Positions 15,943 to 24,680 of a stretch of DNA of 33,271 nucleotides are shown piece by piece. Both the position numbers and the translations under genes were made by a program. The DNA is from an uncultured Collinsella sp. Lineage in GTDB: Bacteria; Actinomycetota; Coriobacteriia; Coriobacteriales; Coriobacteriaceae. The notes beneath the pieces were generated by a model. The model was not told the DNA's origin. It did no database searches and saw only the letters and a program-made list of their open reading frames with translations. Within the stretch, counting starts at the first letter, position 1, and each line of letters opens with the position of its first letter. The DNA lies in assembly GCA_900758845.1 (NCBI GenBank), contig CAAESW010000004.1:1-33271 (forward strand). Direction: 5' to 3'.

Positions 15943-15957
15943 TTTTGTGTCACAAAA
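15943..15957. promoter_or_regulatory. Perfect palindrome TTTTGTG-T-CACAAAA
   Basis: A 15-bp palindrome directly abutting the proximal R2 operator, 77 bp upstream of the IICB start. The TGTG...CACA ends recall Crp-type sites, but the centre is too short for a canonical Crp site. The binding factor is unknown. Confidence 0.4.
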
Positions 15958-15971
15958 TGGCAACGTCAACA
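15958..15971. promoter_or_regulatory. Putative R2 operator, proximal site
   Basis: TGGCAAC/GTCAACA, 63 bp upstream of the module 1 IICB gene. It shares the GGCAAC half with the distal site. Confidence 0.55.
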
Positions 15972-16034
15972 TTTTGGCAACCAAACGTCAAAAGCTACCA
16001 TCGTTGCTAACCCACCGACTCTTAGGAGCTTTGC

Positions 16035-17813
16035 ATGGAGCAACTCATCGCCACCATCGAAAAGGGCCAGCCCTTTTTCAACGCGATCGCCCGCAACAAG
16101 TACCTCAAGGCGATCCGCGACGGTTTTATCTCCGTCATCCCCATCATCATCTTCTCGTCCATCTTCTGCCTGGTAGCCTCGGTCCCCAACATCTGGGGTT
16201 TCTACTGGCCCGATGACATCAACAACGCCCTGTGGAAGTGCTACAACTACTCCATGGGCATCCTGGCCATCGCCTGCGCCGCTACCACGGCCAAGCATTT
16301 CGCCGACGCCCAGAACCGCGATCTGCCCAAGAATAACCAGATCAACTTTATCTCATGCATGTGCGCGGCCATCATCGGCTTCTTGCTCCTTTCGAGCGAC
16401 ACCATCGCCACGGACGCCGCCAGCGGCTTCAACACCACCTACCTTGGTTCCAAGGGCCTGCTGACCGCTTTCATCGCTGCGTTTGTGACCGGCATCATCT
16501 ACAAGTTCTTCATTAAGCGCAACATCACCGTCAAGATGCCCGAGCAGGTTCCGCCCAACATCTCGCAGACCTTTAAGGACATCATCCCCTTCTCCGTCTG
16601 CATCACCGTCTTTTGGGTCTTTGACATCATCTTCCGCGCTGCTTTTGGCTTCTGCTTTGCCCAGGGCGTCATCCAGGTGTTCCAGCCCCTGTTCACCGCT
16701 GCCGATGGCTACATCGGCCTCGCTGTGATCTACGGCGCCATGAGCCTGTTCTGGTTCGTGGGCGTCCACGGCCCCTCGATCGTCGAGCCCGCCATCGCCG
16801 CCGCGCTCGTTGCCAACATGACCGACAACCTGGCTGCGTTCCAGGCTGGCCAGCACGCTTCCGCTGTCCTGACCCAGGGTGCCCAGTACTTCGTCGTCTG
16901 CATGGGCGGCACCGGCGCCACGCTCGTCCTGGTCTTTATGTTCTGCTTCCTGGCCAAGTCCCAGGAGATGCGCGCCGTCGGTAAGGCCGCTATCGTTCCC
17001 GTGTGCTTTGCCGTCAACGAGCCGCTGCTGTTCGCCGCACCCATCGTGCTCAACCCCGTCTTCTTTGTCCCGTTTGTCTTTGCCCCGATCGCCAACATCT
17101 GGATCCTCAAGATCTTTATCGACTTCTTGGGCATGAACGGCTTTATGTACACCCTGCCCTGGACCGTCCCCGGCCCCATCGGCACCATCATGGGCCTGGG
17201 CTTCCAGCCGCTCGCCTTTGTGATGCTCGCCCTTATCCTGGTCGTCGACTTCGTCCTGTACTATCCGTTCTTCCGTGCCTATGACGCCCAGAAGTGCGCC
17301 GAGGAGGCCGAGATTTCCGAGGAGGAGCTCGCGGCCAAGAACGCCGAGAAGGCTGCCAAGCTCAACGATGCCTTCCAGGGCAAGACTGACGCCAAGAGCG
17401 TTGCCGCCGGCGCTGCTACCGAGGCCGTGAAGGCCGACGCCACTCCCGCCGCTGCCGCAGCACCCGCTGCCGAGGCAACGACCGCCAGCGACCTCAACGG
17501 TAAGCGCGTGCTCGTGCTCTGCCAGGGTGGCGGTACCTCGGGCCTGCTGGCCAACGCGCTGGCCAAGGCCGCCAAGGAGCGCGGCATCAATCTTGAGACC
17601 GCTGCCGAGGCCTATGGCAACCACGTGGACATGCTCCCCGACTTTGACCTGGTCGTCCTGGCCCCGCAGGCTGCCAGCTACTTGGCCGACCTGCAGAAGG
17701 ACTGCGAGCGCGTGGGCAACAAGTGCGTCGCCTGCCGTGGCAAGCAGTACATCGAGCTCTCCCAGAACGGCGATAAGTCTCTCGCCTTCGTCTCCGAGCA
17801 ACTCTCGAAGTAA
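16035..17813 (+). CDS. lacE: PTS lactose-type IICB transporter, module 1
   Basis: Integral membrane permease fused to its IIB domain, 592 aa; imports a beta-galactoside (or similar disaccharide) as the 6-phosphate. The ATG at 16035 follows TTAGGAG. The IIC domain (about 1-420) has several hydrophobic segments, FVGVHGPSIVEP with the conserved His and FAVNEPLLFAAP with the conserved Glu. A charged Ala/Glu/Lys-rich linker follows, then the IIB domain with phosphorylated C496 in VLVLCQGGGTSGLL. This paralogue is the most divergent of the three: its IIB lacks the IMDQY and PQVRxYYN stretches shared by the other two, suggesting different substrate or partner surfaces. No IIA is fused; the gene at 14120-14458 is the likely donor. 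A 70-bp gap with a hairpin separates it from the GH1 gene. Confidence 0.92.
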   Translation: MEQLIATIEKGQPFFNAIARNKYLKAIRDGFISVIPIIIFSSIFCLVASVPNIWGFYWPDDINNALWKCYNYSMGILAIACAATTAKHFADAQNRDLPKNNQINFISCMCAAIIGFLLLSSDTIATDAASGFNTTYLGSKGLLTAFIAAFVTGIIYKFFIKRNITVKMPEQVPPNISQTFKDIIPFSVCITVFWVFDIIFRAAFGFCFAQGVIQVFQPLFTAADGYIGLAVIYGAMSLFWFVGVHGPSIVEPAIAAALVANMTDNLAAFQAGQHASAVLTQGAQYFVVCMGGTGATLVLVFMFCFLAKSQEMRAVGKAAIVPVCFAVNEPLLFAAPIVLNPVFFVPFVFAPIANIWILKIFIDFLGMNGFMYTLPWTVPGPIGTIMGLGFQPLAFVMLALILVVDFVLYYPFFRAYDAQKCAEEAEISEEELAAKNAEKAAKLNDAFQGKTDAKSVAAGAATEAVKADATPAAAAAPAAEATTASDLNGKRVLVLCQGGGTSGLLANALAKAAKERGINLETAAEAYGNHVDMLPDFDLVVLAPQAASYLADLQKDCERVGNKCVACRGKQYIELSQNGDKSLAFVSEQLSK

Positions 17814-17826
17814 CTAACGCTCAGGG

Positions 17827-17852
17827 CCAGCCGACCATCCAAAGCCGGCTGG
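17827..17852 (+). promoter_or_regulatory. Intercistronic stem-loop, module 1
   Basis: CCAGCCG (17827-17833) pairs with CGGCTGG (17846-17852) between the IICB and GH1 genes. No T-run follows, so it is more likely an RNA-processing or stability element than a terminator. Modules 2 and 3 carry a stem-loop at the same place. Confidence 0.5.
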
Positions 17853-17883
17853 ACCTTCGATTTAGACGATTGGATATTTCATC

Positions 17884-19323
17884 ATGTCCGTTAACCCTGC
17901 TAGCGTCACCAACCCGACCGCGCAGTTTCCCGAGGACTTTGTCTTTGGCGGCGCCACTGCTGCCTACCAGGTAGAGGGCGAGACCCGTACCCACGGTAAA
18001 GGCAAGGTCGCCTGGGACGACTTCCTGGAGGCCCAGGGGCGCTTCTCCCCCGATCCCGCTTCGGACTTCTACAACCAATACCCCGTCGATCTGGAACTGT
18101 GCGAGGAGTTTGGCATCAACGGCATTCGACTCTCCATCGCTTGGAGCCGCATCTTCCCCAATGGTACCGGCGAAATCAACCCCGAGGGCGTGCAGTTCTA
18201 TCACGATCTCTTCGCCGAGTGCCACAAGCACCACGTTGAGCCGTTTGTCACGCTGCATCACTTCGATACGCCGCTGCCCCTCTTTGAGAAGGGCGACTTC
18301 CTCAACCGCAAGACCATCGATGCCTTTGTGGACTTTGCCACCTTCTGCTTTAAGGAGTATGCCGACCAGGTGACCTACTGGTTCACCTTTAACGAGATTT
18401 GGGCCGATGCCTCCAACACCTACATCGAGGGCACCTTCCCCGGTGGCGTCAAGGCGCATCTTGCCGAGGCCTTCCAGTGCGAGCACAACATGATGCTCGC
18501 CCACGCCAAGGCAGTGCTGGCCTTCCGCAACGGCGGCTTTAAGGGCAAGATCGGCGTCATTCAGTCGTTGGAGTTCAAGTACCCGCTCAACGAGAACGAC
18601 CCCGCCGACATCAAAGCCGCCAACAACGAGCACGTGCTGCAAAACCAGTTTTTGCTCGACGCCACCTTCCGCGGCGACTACGCGCCCGACACCCTCGAGT
18701 GCGCCAACCGTCTGGCTGCCGTCTCGGGCGGCACCATCGAAATCTTGGACGAGGACCTCGAGATTATGCGCGAAGCCGCGCTCTACAACGATTACCTGGG
18801 CGTTAACAACTATCAGTGCCGTTTCTTGAAGGCTTACGATGGCGAGAACGACCTGCACCACAACGGTACGGGCGAGAAGGGCACCGGCCGCTGGCGCGTC
18901 AAGGGCATTGGCGAGCACGTGAACAAGCCCGGCATCCCCACCACTGACTGGGACTGGATTATCTATCCCGAGGGTCTGTTCGATCTGCTCGTCTACATTA
19001 AGCAGCGCTACCCCAACTACAAGCAGATCTTCATTACCGAAAACGGCATGGGCTACAAGGATCCCTACAAGGACGGTTTCGTGGACGACCAGCCGCGCAT
19101 CGACTACATCGAGCAGCACCTGCGCTGGTTGCTCAAGGCCATGGAGGTGGGCGTCAACGTGGGCGGCTACTTCCTGTGGAGTCTGCAGGACCAGTTCTCC
19201 TGGACCAACGGATACAACAAGCGCTATGGCTTCTTCTACGTAGACTTTGAGACCCAGAAGCGCACGCCCAAGGCAAGCGCCTACTGGTATAAGCACGTGG
19301 CGCAGACCCGTCGTCTGGACTAG
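17884..19323 (+). CDS. lacG: GH1 6-phospho-beta-galactosidase, module 1
   Basis: Cytosolic glycoside hydrolase family 1 enzyme, 479 aa. Acid/base E171 is in WFTFNE and nucleophile E386 in IFITENG. The phosphate-recognition region SWTNGYNKRYGFFYVDF has the Ser, Lys and Tyr pattern of 6-phospho-glycosidases. It would split the phospho-disaccharide delivered by the upstream IICB into galactose-6-phosphate and the aglycone sugar. The start at 17884 has only a weak GGAT upstream, so coupling to the preceding gene may matter. A 6-phospho-beta-glucosidase activity cannot be excluded from motifs alone. A strong terminator follows at 19369. Confidence 0.92.
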   Translation: MSVNPASVTNPTAQFPEDFVFGGATAAYQVEGETRTHGKGKVAWDDFLEAQGRFSPDPASDFYNQYPVDLELCEEFGINGIRLSIAWSRIFPNGTGEINPEGVQFYHDLFAECHKHHVEPFVTLHHFDTPLPLFEKGDFLNRKTIDAFVDFATFCFKEYADQVTYWFTFNEIWADASNTYIEGTFPGGVKAHLAEAFQCEHNMMLAHAKAVLAFRNGGFKGKIGVIQSLEFKYPLNENDPADIKAANNEHVLQNQFLLDATFRGDYAPDTLECANRLAAVSGGTIEILDEDLEIMREAALYNDYLGVNNYQCRFLKAYDGENDLHHNGTGEKGTGRWRVKGIGEHVNKPGIPTTDWDWIIYPEGLFDLLVYIKQRYPNYKQIFITENGMGYKDPYKDGFVDDQPRIDYIEQHLRWLLKAMEVGVNVGGYFLWSLQDQFSWTNGYNKRYGFFYVDFETQKRTPKASAYWYKHVAQTRRLD

Positions 19324-19368
19324 TGACTGGCGGGGTTGCCCGCTCACATAACCTGTCCCCATTTCTCA

Positions 19369-19415
19369 GCCGGGGGCGGCACGTCACACGGCGCGCCGCC
19401 CCCGGCCTTTTTGTT
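19369..19415 (+). terminator. Terminator of module 1
   Basis: GCCGGGGGCGGC (19369-19380) pairs perfectly with GCCGCCCCCGGC (19395-19406), followed by CTTTTTGTTTTT. Confidence 0.9.
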
Positions 19416-19432
19416 TTTGGGCTGGTCGGGAG

Positions 19433-19501
19433 CCGTTTGTCTCGATCTGTAACATCTAGCCGAGTTTTTTGGTCCTAGCTGTTACAGATTGAGACAAACG
19501 G
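19433..19501. repeat. 25-nt-loop hairpin element, copy A
   Basis: A 22-nt arm beginning CCGTTTGTCTCG and ending CTGTAACA (19433-19454) pairs with 19480-19501 at 21 of 22 positions (the odd pair is G-T). The 25-nt centre begins TCTAGCCGAG. It lies between the module 1 terminator and the convergent end of R3, 8 bp from the R3 stop codon. Confidence 0.85.
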
Positions 19502-19509
19502 AGTAGGAC

Positions 19510-20538
19510 CTAACCCCGTATGTCCCTAACAGTCGAGCGTTCGACCAGCGTACTCGGCACATGAATCGCCTCGATAGACGAGCTCTCTCCAATCGCCGCC
19601 TCAAACGCAAGCTTACCGACACCGCGCAAATCAAATCGCAGCGTCGTCAGCCGATTGTGAGGAACAAGTCCCTCGAGTGCGTCGTCGATACCAACCACGC
19701 TCACGTCGTCGGGCACGGACAGGCCCGCGTTCTCGAGCGCGGCGATAACGCCCAGCGCCATCTGGTCATTTGCCGCAAGCACGGCAGTCGGCGCCTGCGA
19801 CCCGCCGGCAAGCACCTCGGCCGCAATCCGCTCGCCCATGGCGTACCCACTGTCCGCACTCCAATCGCCACGCAGCATCGGAGCGGCATCGACATGAGCA
19901 CGACCCAGCGTATCGCGCCAACCGGCCTCACGAAAACGCGAGGAAATCGAGTTTTCCGGACCCGCCACAAACCGCATATTCGAGTGACCATGTTCCAGCA
20001 GATAATTGGTCAACAGCTCGCACGAACCATACTGGTCGGAGTCGATCGTCGTGCAGCGCGGATGCGCATACATGGACAGGATGACCGTTCGCACTCCCGG
20101 CTGGGGAACAAACTCCTCAAAATCGGGAGCCATGCGGTTCATGTTGAGAATCATGCCGTCGACGGGTCGCTCGACCATGCGGCGCGAGGCATCGGCAAGT
20201 GTATAGGGCTTGTCGCCGCCCATCTCGATCATAGTGACGGCAAAATCGTGCTCGCGCGCCGCTTGCATGATACCCTCGAGCGTCGCCAGGTTACCGACAC
20301 GTGTGATGTTGTACATGCACAGGCCAATAGAACGATACGACCCGCCGCGCAACGCCGCTCCAGCAAAATTGGGACGAAAGCCCAGCTCTTCCATGGCGGC
20401 CAGCACACGCTTGCGCGTCTTTTCCGTCACGTTGGGCATACCGTTGACCACGCGAGACACAGTCTGGCGGCTCACGCCAGCGAGCGCCGCAACCTCTGCC
20501 GCGCTCGCCGAATGACCATTCCTTGTCTGCTGAGCCAT
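19510..20538 (-). CDS. LacI-family regulator R3, divergent from module 2
   Basis: LacI/GalR-type repressor, 342 aa from the ATG at 20538. GGAAGG sits only one base upstream of it, so a GTG at 20547 with AGGTTAGC before it is an alternative start. The HTH reads ASAAEVAALAGVS with recognition helix beginning RQTVSRV, then NGMPNVTEKTR and a hinge AGAALRGG. The effector domain has RPVDGMILNMNRM, TTIDSDQYGSC, LAANDQMALGVIAALENAG and VVGIDDALEG. It is paralogous to R1, R2 and R4 and looks closest to R1 by eye. Three candidate operators lie in the divergent region. The likely targets are the module 2 GH1 and IICB genes. Confidence 0.9.
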   Translation of the reverse strand: MAQQTRNGHSASAAEVAALAGVSRQTVSRVVNGMPNVTEKTRKRVLAAMEELGFRPNFAGAALRGGSYRSIGLCMYNITRVGNLATLEGIMQAAREHDFAVTMIEMGGDKPYTLADASRRMVERPVDGMILNMNRMAPDFEEFVPQPGVRTVILSMYAHPRCTTIDSDQYGSCELLTNYLLEHGHSNMRFVAGPENSISSRFREAGWRDTLGRAHVDAAPMLRGDWSADSGYAMGERIAAEVLAGGSQAPTAVLAANDQMALGVIAALENAGLSVPDDVSVVGIDDALEGLVPHNRLTTLRFDLRGVGKLAFEAAIGESSSIEAIHVPSTLVERSTVRDIRG

Positions 20539-20599
20539 GCCTTCCACGCTAACCTGCTTCCCAACTATTCCCCGCGCCCATGGCGCATCGTACATACAT

Positions 20600-20613
20600 C
20601 GATAACGTGCTCA
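20600..20613. promoter_or_regulatory. Putative R3 operator, distal half-site
   Basis: CGATAAC/GTGCTCA. The right half is identical to the two proximal sites; the left end deviates (CG instead of TG). It is centred 132 bp from the next site. Confidence 0.4.
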
Positions 20614-20660
20614 TGATACCCGAGCCATATACCACAACATGAAAACTTCTGTCAATCAAA

Positions 20661-20692
20661 ACCGCTTACCGAACAAATACAACCGTTCGCGG
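20661..20692. promoter_or_regulatory. Two ACCGTTYAC-type boxes upstream of module 2
   Basis: ACCGCTTACCGAACA (20661-20675) matches 25765-25779 at 14 of 15 positions. ACCGTTCGCGG with following CTGT (20682-20696) closely matches the galK box at 4662-4676. Confidence 0.45.
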
Positions 20693-20731
20693 CTGTTTGA
20701 AGTTGTTTTGTTTCTATACATCCCAGCCGGA

Positions 20732-20767
20732 TGTTAACGTGCTCATTGTCAAATGTTCACGTGCTCA
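20732..20767. promoter_or_regulatory. Paired putative R3 operators
   Basis: TGTTAAC/GTGCTCA (20732-20745) and TGTTCAC/GTGCTCA (20754-20767) are centred 22 bp apart, about two helical turns, and lie 116-151 bp upstream of the module 2 GH1 gene. Confidence 0.6.
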
Positions 20768-20850
20768 TTTTGGTTCTAATCATTTTAAGATAGTGTTTAT
20801 CGGGCTTTTTCACCGCTGAACGCTAACCAGGGAGCCTCCTGAGCGCAAAC

Positions 20851-20865
20851 GCACAATATCGAACA
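20851..20865. promoter_or_regulatory. GAACA-type direct repeat next to the module 2 start
   Basis: GCACA-ATATC-GAACA, a one-mismatch version of the repeat upstream of the IIA gene, only 17 bp before the ATG at 20883. Binding here would lie in the 5' leader or over the start of transcription. Confidence 0.35.
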
Positions 20866-20882
20866 GCGAGACGAGAGGGTGT

Positions 20883-22331
20883 ATGCATATGTCTTTGCTA
20901 AACCGCGTACAGCAGCTGCCGAAGGGCTTTGTTTGGGGCGCCGCAACCGCCGCGTACCAAACGGAAGGTTCCACGAAGGTGGCAGGCAAGGGTAAGACCA
21001 TGTGGGACGATTACCTTGTCGCCCAGGGTCGCTTTTTGCCCGACCCGGCCAGTGATTTCTACAACCGCTACGAGGAGGATATCCGCCTTTCTGCCGAGCA
21101 TGGACTCAACGCCATCCGTGTGTCCATCGCCTGGACCCGCATCTTCCCCAACGGCGACGATGCCGAGCCCCTCGCCGAGGGCGTTAAGCACTACCACGAG
21201 CTGTTCGCCTGCTGCAAAAAGTATGGCGTCGAGCCCTATGTGTCCCTGCATCACTTTGACTCCCCCGCCGCCCTGTTCAACCAGGGCGACTGGCTCAACC
21301 GCAAGACCGTCGACGCCTATGTGCGCTATGCCGAGTTCTGCTTCCGCGAGTTCCGCGAGGTCAAGAATTGGTTCACCATCAACGAGCTCATCAGCCTCTC
21401 GCACTCCCAATACATCCAAGGCAACTTCCCGCCCAACCATCACTTTGATGTGACGAGCGGCATCCAGAGCCAGCACAACGAGCTCGTTGCCCACGCCCGC
21501 GCCGTCAACCTGTATAAGGATCTTGACGAGACCGAGCACCTGGGCGGACGCATTGGCATGGTCAACGTCCTGACGCCGGCATATCCTGCCACAGACTCGC
21601 CCGCCGACCAGCACGCCGCCGACCTGTACAACGCCTTCTACACCGACTTCATCATGGACGGCGCCTTCCTGGGTCACTACTCCGCGCGCACCCTCTCACT
21701 CATCAACGAGATTCTGCGTGCCAACAACGCCACGCTTACGGTTGAGGACAGCGACATGGAGGAGCTCGCCAAGGCGGCGCCCCGCAACGATATGTTCGGC
21801 CTCAACTACTATCAGTCGGCGTTTATCGCCGCCTACGATGGCGAGTCCACCAACAGCTTTAACGGCACCGGAGACAAGGGCACCTCGTGCTTTAAGTTTA
21901 AGGGCGTCGGGCAGCAGGTCGATATGCCGGGTATCCCCACCACCGACTGGGATTGGCTCATCTACCCGCAAGGCCTCTACGACACGCTCAAGCACATCAG
22001 CGCCACCTATCCCAACCTCCCCGTCATCTATATCACCGAAAACGGCCTGGGCCACAAGGACCCCGAGCCCGACGCAAACGGCATCGTCGCCGATCCCGAG
22101 CGCATCGACTTTGTCGACCAGCACATGGAGAAGGTGCTCCGGGCGCGCGCCGAGGGCGTCGACGTCCAGGGCTACTTTATCTGGAGCCTGCAGGACCAGT
22201 TCTCGTGGGCCAACGGCTATAACAAGCGCTACGGCCTGTTCTACATCGACTTCGATACGCAAAAACGCTACATCAAGCAGTCGGCACTCTGGTACAAGGA
22301 GCTCGCCGACACTATGGCGGACGCGCAGTAG
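20883..22331 (+). CDS. GH1 6-phospho-beta-galactosidase/glucosidase, module 2
   Basis: GH1 enzyme of 482 aa. Acid/base E168 is in WFTINE and nucleophile E386 in IYITENG; the phosphate-site region SWANGYNKRYGLFYIDF is present. Two ATGs are possible (20883 and 20889), both served by GAGAGGG. This is the most divergent of the three GH1 paralogues: it starts KGFVWGAATAAYQTEGSTKVAGKGK, and has TIN in place of TFN before the acid/base. In this module the hydrolase gene precedes its transporter, the reverse of modules 1 and 3. Substrate is probably a phosphorylated beta-galactoside, but a phospho-beta-glucoside is possible. Confidence 0.9.
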   Translation: MHMSLLNRVQQLPKGFVWGAATAAYQTEGSTKVAGKGKTMWDDYLVAQGRFLPDPASDFYNRYEEDIRLSAEHGLNAIRVSIAWTRIFPNGDDAEPLAEGVKHYHELFACCKKYGVEPYVSLHHFDSPAALFNQGDWLNRKTVDAYVRYAEFCFREFREVKNWFTINELISLSHSQYIQGNFPPNHHFDVTSGIQSQHNELVAHARAVNLYKDLDETEHLGGRIGMVNVLTPAYPATDSPADQHAADLYNAFYTDFIMDGAFLGHYSARTLSLINEILRANNATLTVEDSDMEELAKAAPRNDMFGLNYYQSAFIAAYDGESTNSFNGTGDKGTSCFKFKGVGQQVDMPGIPTTDWDWLIYPQGLYDTLKHISATYPNLPVIYITENGLGHKDPEPDANGIVADPERIDFVDQHMEKVLRARAEGVDVQGYFIWSLQDQFSWANGYNKRYGLFYIDFDTQKRYIKQSALWYKELADTMADAQ

Positions 22332-22352
22332 CGCATCGCCTCGCTTTCCCCC

Positions 22353-22399
22353 GAGAGGGGAGCGGCCCTATGCGATACAAACCCAGCCGCTCCCCTCTC
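22353..22399 (+). promoter_or_regulatory. Intercistronic stem-loop, module 2
   Basis: GAGAGGGGAGCGGC (22353-22366) pairs perfectly with GCCGCTCCCCTCTC (22386-22399), with a 19-nt loop. It has no T-run. The stem would be very stable and could protect the upstream message or attenuate transcription before the IICB gene. Confidence 0.6.
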
Positions 22400-22507
22400 T
22401 CCCCCTGGGACCGACCCCGCCTGCACCCGGGCTTTTAGCAAGCGGGAGACCATATAGGTTTTCAACGTCCATGCCATTAAGATTTCATGCAAAGAGGAGC
22501 GTGAACT

Positions 22508-24268
22508 ATGGAATCGATCGTTAAGTTCTTGGAGAAAGGTCAGCCGTACTTCGACAAGGTCTCTAAGAACATCTACCTTCAGGCCATTAAAGACGGCTTT
22601 TTGGCAGCAATGCCCATCATCCTGTCTTCTTCTGTCTTCCTGCTTATTTCGACCCTGCCGGGCGTTGTCGCCACGGTCGGCGGCTTTACGCTGCCCGACT
22701 GGTGGAACGTCGACGTCGTGAACTTCTGCAACAAGGTTTACAACTTCACGATGGGCGTCGTGGGCATCATGGTCGCCGGCACCACCGCAAGCGCGCTGAC
22801 CGGCTCCAAGAACCGCCGCATGCCTGCCGGCAAGGCCATCAACGCCACGAGCACCATGGTCGCCGCCATGTGCGCTATGCTCATCTTGGCCGTTACCCAG
22901 ACGAGTGCCAAGATCGACGGCGCCGATGTCTCGGTGTTCTTTACCGACAACATGGGCACCAAGGGCCTACTGAGCTCCTTTGTCGCCGCATTTGCCACGG
23001 TCAACATCTATGCCTTCTGCATTAAGCGAGACATCACCATCAAGCTGCCCAAAGAAGTCCCCGGCGCCATCGCCCAGAACTTCCGCGACATCTTCGCCTT
23101 CAGCTTCTCCATCCTGTTTGTCGCCGTCATCGACGTTATCTGCCGCACCTGCTTGGCCGTCCCGTTTGCCAACGTCATCTCCACGCTGGTGAGCCCGCTG
23201 TTCGCCGCTGCCGATTCCTACGCCGGCCTCGCCCTCATCTGGTTCATGATCCCGCTGTTCTGGTTCATGGGCATCCACGGCCCCTCGGTCGTTAAGCCTG
23301 CCCTCAACGCCGCGCTGTTTGGCAACATCACCACCAACCTCGCCACGCTGCAGGCCGGCGGTCACCCCGCCCTCGCCCTGACCGAGAACTTCGGTAACTA
23401 CATCGGCGAACTCGGCGGCACCGGCGCCACGTTCATTGTCCCGATCATCTTCCTGCTCTTTATGCGCTCCAAGCAGCTCAAGGCCGTCGGCAAAGCCTCT
23501 GTCGTACCCGTGATGTTCGCCGTCAACGAACCGCTGCTGTTCGCCGCGCCCATCATCCTCAACCCGTACTTCCTGATCCCGTTCCTGTTTGCCCCCGTGG
23601 CCAACGTCCTCATTGGTAAGTTCTTCATCGACTTTTTGGGCATGAACGGCTTTATCTATGCCATGCCGTGGGCACTCCCCGGACCGATCGGCACCTTCAT
23701 CGACACCAACTTCCAGCCGATCTCTCTGGTCCTGGTTGTCGTCCTGCTGGTCGTTGACTTCTTAATCTACTACCCGTTCTGCAAGGCCTACGACAACGTC
23801 CTGTGCAAGCAGGAGGCCGAGACCCTGGCCGAAGAAGAGGCCGAGGAGACCAAGGCCGTCAAGACCGCTGCCGCCCCCGCCGTTGAGGCTCCTGTTGTCG
23901 AGACCGCTTCTGCCACTGAGGCCTCCGCAGCTCCGTCCGCCCTTAAGGGCAAGGATCTGAGGGTTCTGGTTCTGTGCGCTGGCGCCGGCACCTCTGCACT
24001 GCTCGCCAACGCGCTTAAGGAAGGCGCCGACGAGCTGGGCATCGACATTACCGCCAACGCCGGTGCCTACGGCAGCCACTACGCCATCATGGACCAGTAC
24101 AACGTCATCGTCCTGGCTCCGCAGGTTCGCACCTATTACAACGAGATGAAGGCCGACACCGACCGCCTGGGCATCACGCTGCTGTCGCCCAAGGGCAAAC
24201 AGTACATCGACCTCACTAAGGATCCCAAGGGTGCCGTCGCCTGGATCGAGGAAAACCTCGAGGCATAA
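22508..24268 (+). CDS. PTS lactose-type IICB transporter, module 2
   Basis: Membrane permease plus IIB, 586 aa. The ATG at 22508 follows AGAGGAG. IIC features include MGIHGPSVVKP and FAVNEPLLFAAP. The linker (about 425-475) is rich in Glu, Ala and Pro, and the IIB domain carries C490 in VLVLCAGAGTSALL, then AYGSHYAIMDQY and LAPQVRTYYNEMKADTDRLG. The last segments are nearly identical in the module 3 protein, so these two are closer to each other than to module 1. The donor is probably the single IIA at 14120-14458. It is separated from the upstream GH1 gene by 176 bp with a large hairpin and may be expressed at a different level. A terminator follows directly. Confidence 0.92.
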   Translation: MESIVKFLEKGQPYFDKVSKNIYLQAIKDGFLAAMPIILSSSVFLLISTLPGVVATVGGFTLPDWWNVDVVNFCNKVYNFTMGVVGIMVAGTTASALTGSKNRRMPAGKAINATSTMVAAMCAMLILAVTQTSAKIDGADVSVFFTDNMGTKGLLSSFVAAFATVNIYAFCIKRDITIKLPKEVPGAIAQNFRDIFAFSFSILFVAVIDVICRTCLAVPFANVISTLVSPLFAAADSYAGLALIWFMIPLFWFMGIHGPSVVKPALNAALFGNITTNLATLQAGGHPALALTENFGNYIGELGGTGATFIVPIIFLLFMRSKQLKAVGKASVVPVMFAVNEPLLFAAPIILNPYFLIPFLFAPVANVLIGKFFIDFLGMNGFIYAMPWALPGPIGTFIDTNFQPISLVLVVVLLVVDFLIYYPFCKAYDNVLCKQEAETLAEEEAEETKAVKTAAAPAVEAPVVETASATEASAAPSALKGKDLRVLVLCAGAGTSALLANALKEGADELGIDITANAGAYGSHYAIMDQYNVIVLAPQVRTYYNEMKADTDRLGITLLSPKGKQYIDLTKDPKGAVAWIEENLEA

Positions 24269-24298
24269 GACGCTGACGCCACCTGCCGCTCGCAGAAA

Positions 24299-24343
24299 AA
24301 AATGGCCCGTGCATCGATGCGTGATGCGCGGGCCATTTTGTTT
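24299..24343. terminator. Bidirectional terminator after module 2
   Basis: AAAATGGCCCGTGCATC (24299-24315) pairs with GATGCGCGGGCCATTTT (24323-24339), with one G-T pair. T-runs are present in both directions. Confidence 0.9.
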
Positions 24344-24362
24344 AGACCGCACCCGTCCTCCT

Positions 24363-24427
24363 GTTCATCTTAATCTGTAACATCTAGCCGAGTTTTTGGG
24401 TCCCAGCTGTTACAGATCGAGGTGAAC
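24363..24427. repeat. 25-nt-loop hairpin element, copy B
   Basis: Arms 24363-24382 and 24408-24427, 25-nt centre beginning TCTAGCCGAG. The outer arm reads GTTCA/TGAAC where copy A has GTTTG/CAAAC, so the change is matched on both sides. Confidence 0.8.
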
Positions 24428-24446
24428 GCACAGGCCAAGCCAAAAA

Positions 24447-24501
24447 TCTCAATCTGTAACATGTAGACCGCTTTTGACCGCTTAGATGTTACAGATCGAG
24501 A
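24447..24501. repeat. 25-nt-loop hairpin element, copy C
   Basis: Arms TCTCAATCTGTAACA (24447-24461) and TGTTACAGATCGAGA (24487-24501) flank 25 nt with a diverged centre. The right flank continues CAAAC but the left flank does not pair with it. Confidence 0.8.
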
Positions 24502-24526
24502 CAAACAGATGGGTCAATCCAATCAA

Positions 24527-24581
24527 TCTAGATCTGTAACACCTGGCTGGTCATTTCACTCCTAACTGTTACAGATCGAGA
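24527..24581. repeat. 25-nt-loop hairpin element, copy D
   Basis: Arms TCTAGATCTGTAACA (24527-24541) and TGTTACAGATCGAGA (24567-24581) flank 25 nt. The centre is the most diverged of the set. Confidence 0.8.
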
Positions 24582-24604
24582 CAAACGGAATAAGCCGGGC
24601 CGAA

Positions 24605-24665
24605 TTGTCTAAATCTGTAACATCTAGCCGAGTTTTCGGGTCCCACCTGTTACAGATTTAGACGA
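24605..24665. repeat. 25-nt-loop hairpin element, copy E
   Basis: Arms 24605-24622 and 24648-24665 flank 25 nt beginning TCTAGCCGAG. The arm core is TCTAAATC/GATTTAGA where copies A and F have TCTCGATC opposite GAGA, a matched double change. It ends 15 bp before the stop codon of R4. Confidence 0.8.
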
Positions 24666-24680
24666 GCAGGCCGAGCACGT

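Noticed and set aside
15943..15957. Canonical Crp site
   Set aside because: The half-sites TGTG and CACA are separated by one base rather than the longer spacing Crp needs.
24363..24665. CRISPR array, suggested by regular ~80-bp spacing of four repeats
   Set aside because: Each unit is a pair of inverted arms with a related 25-nt centre, not a direct repeat separated by unique spacers. No cas genes are present.
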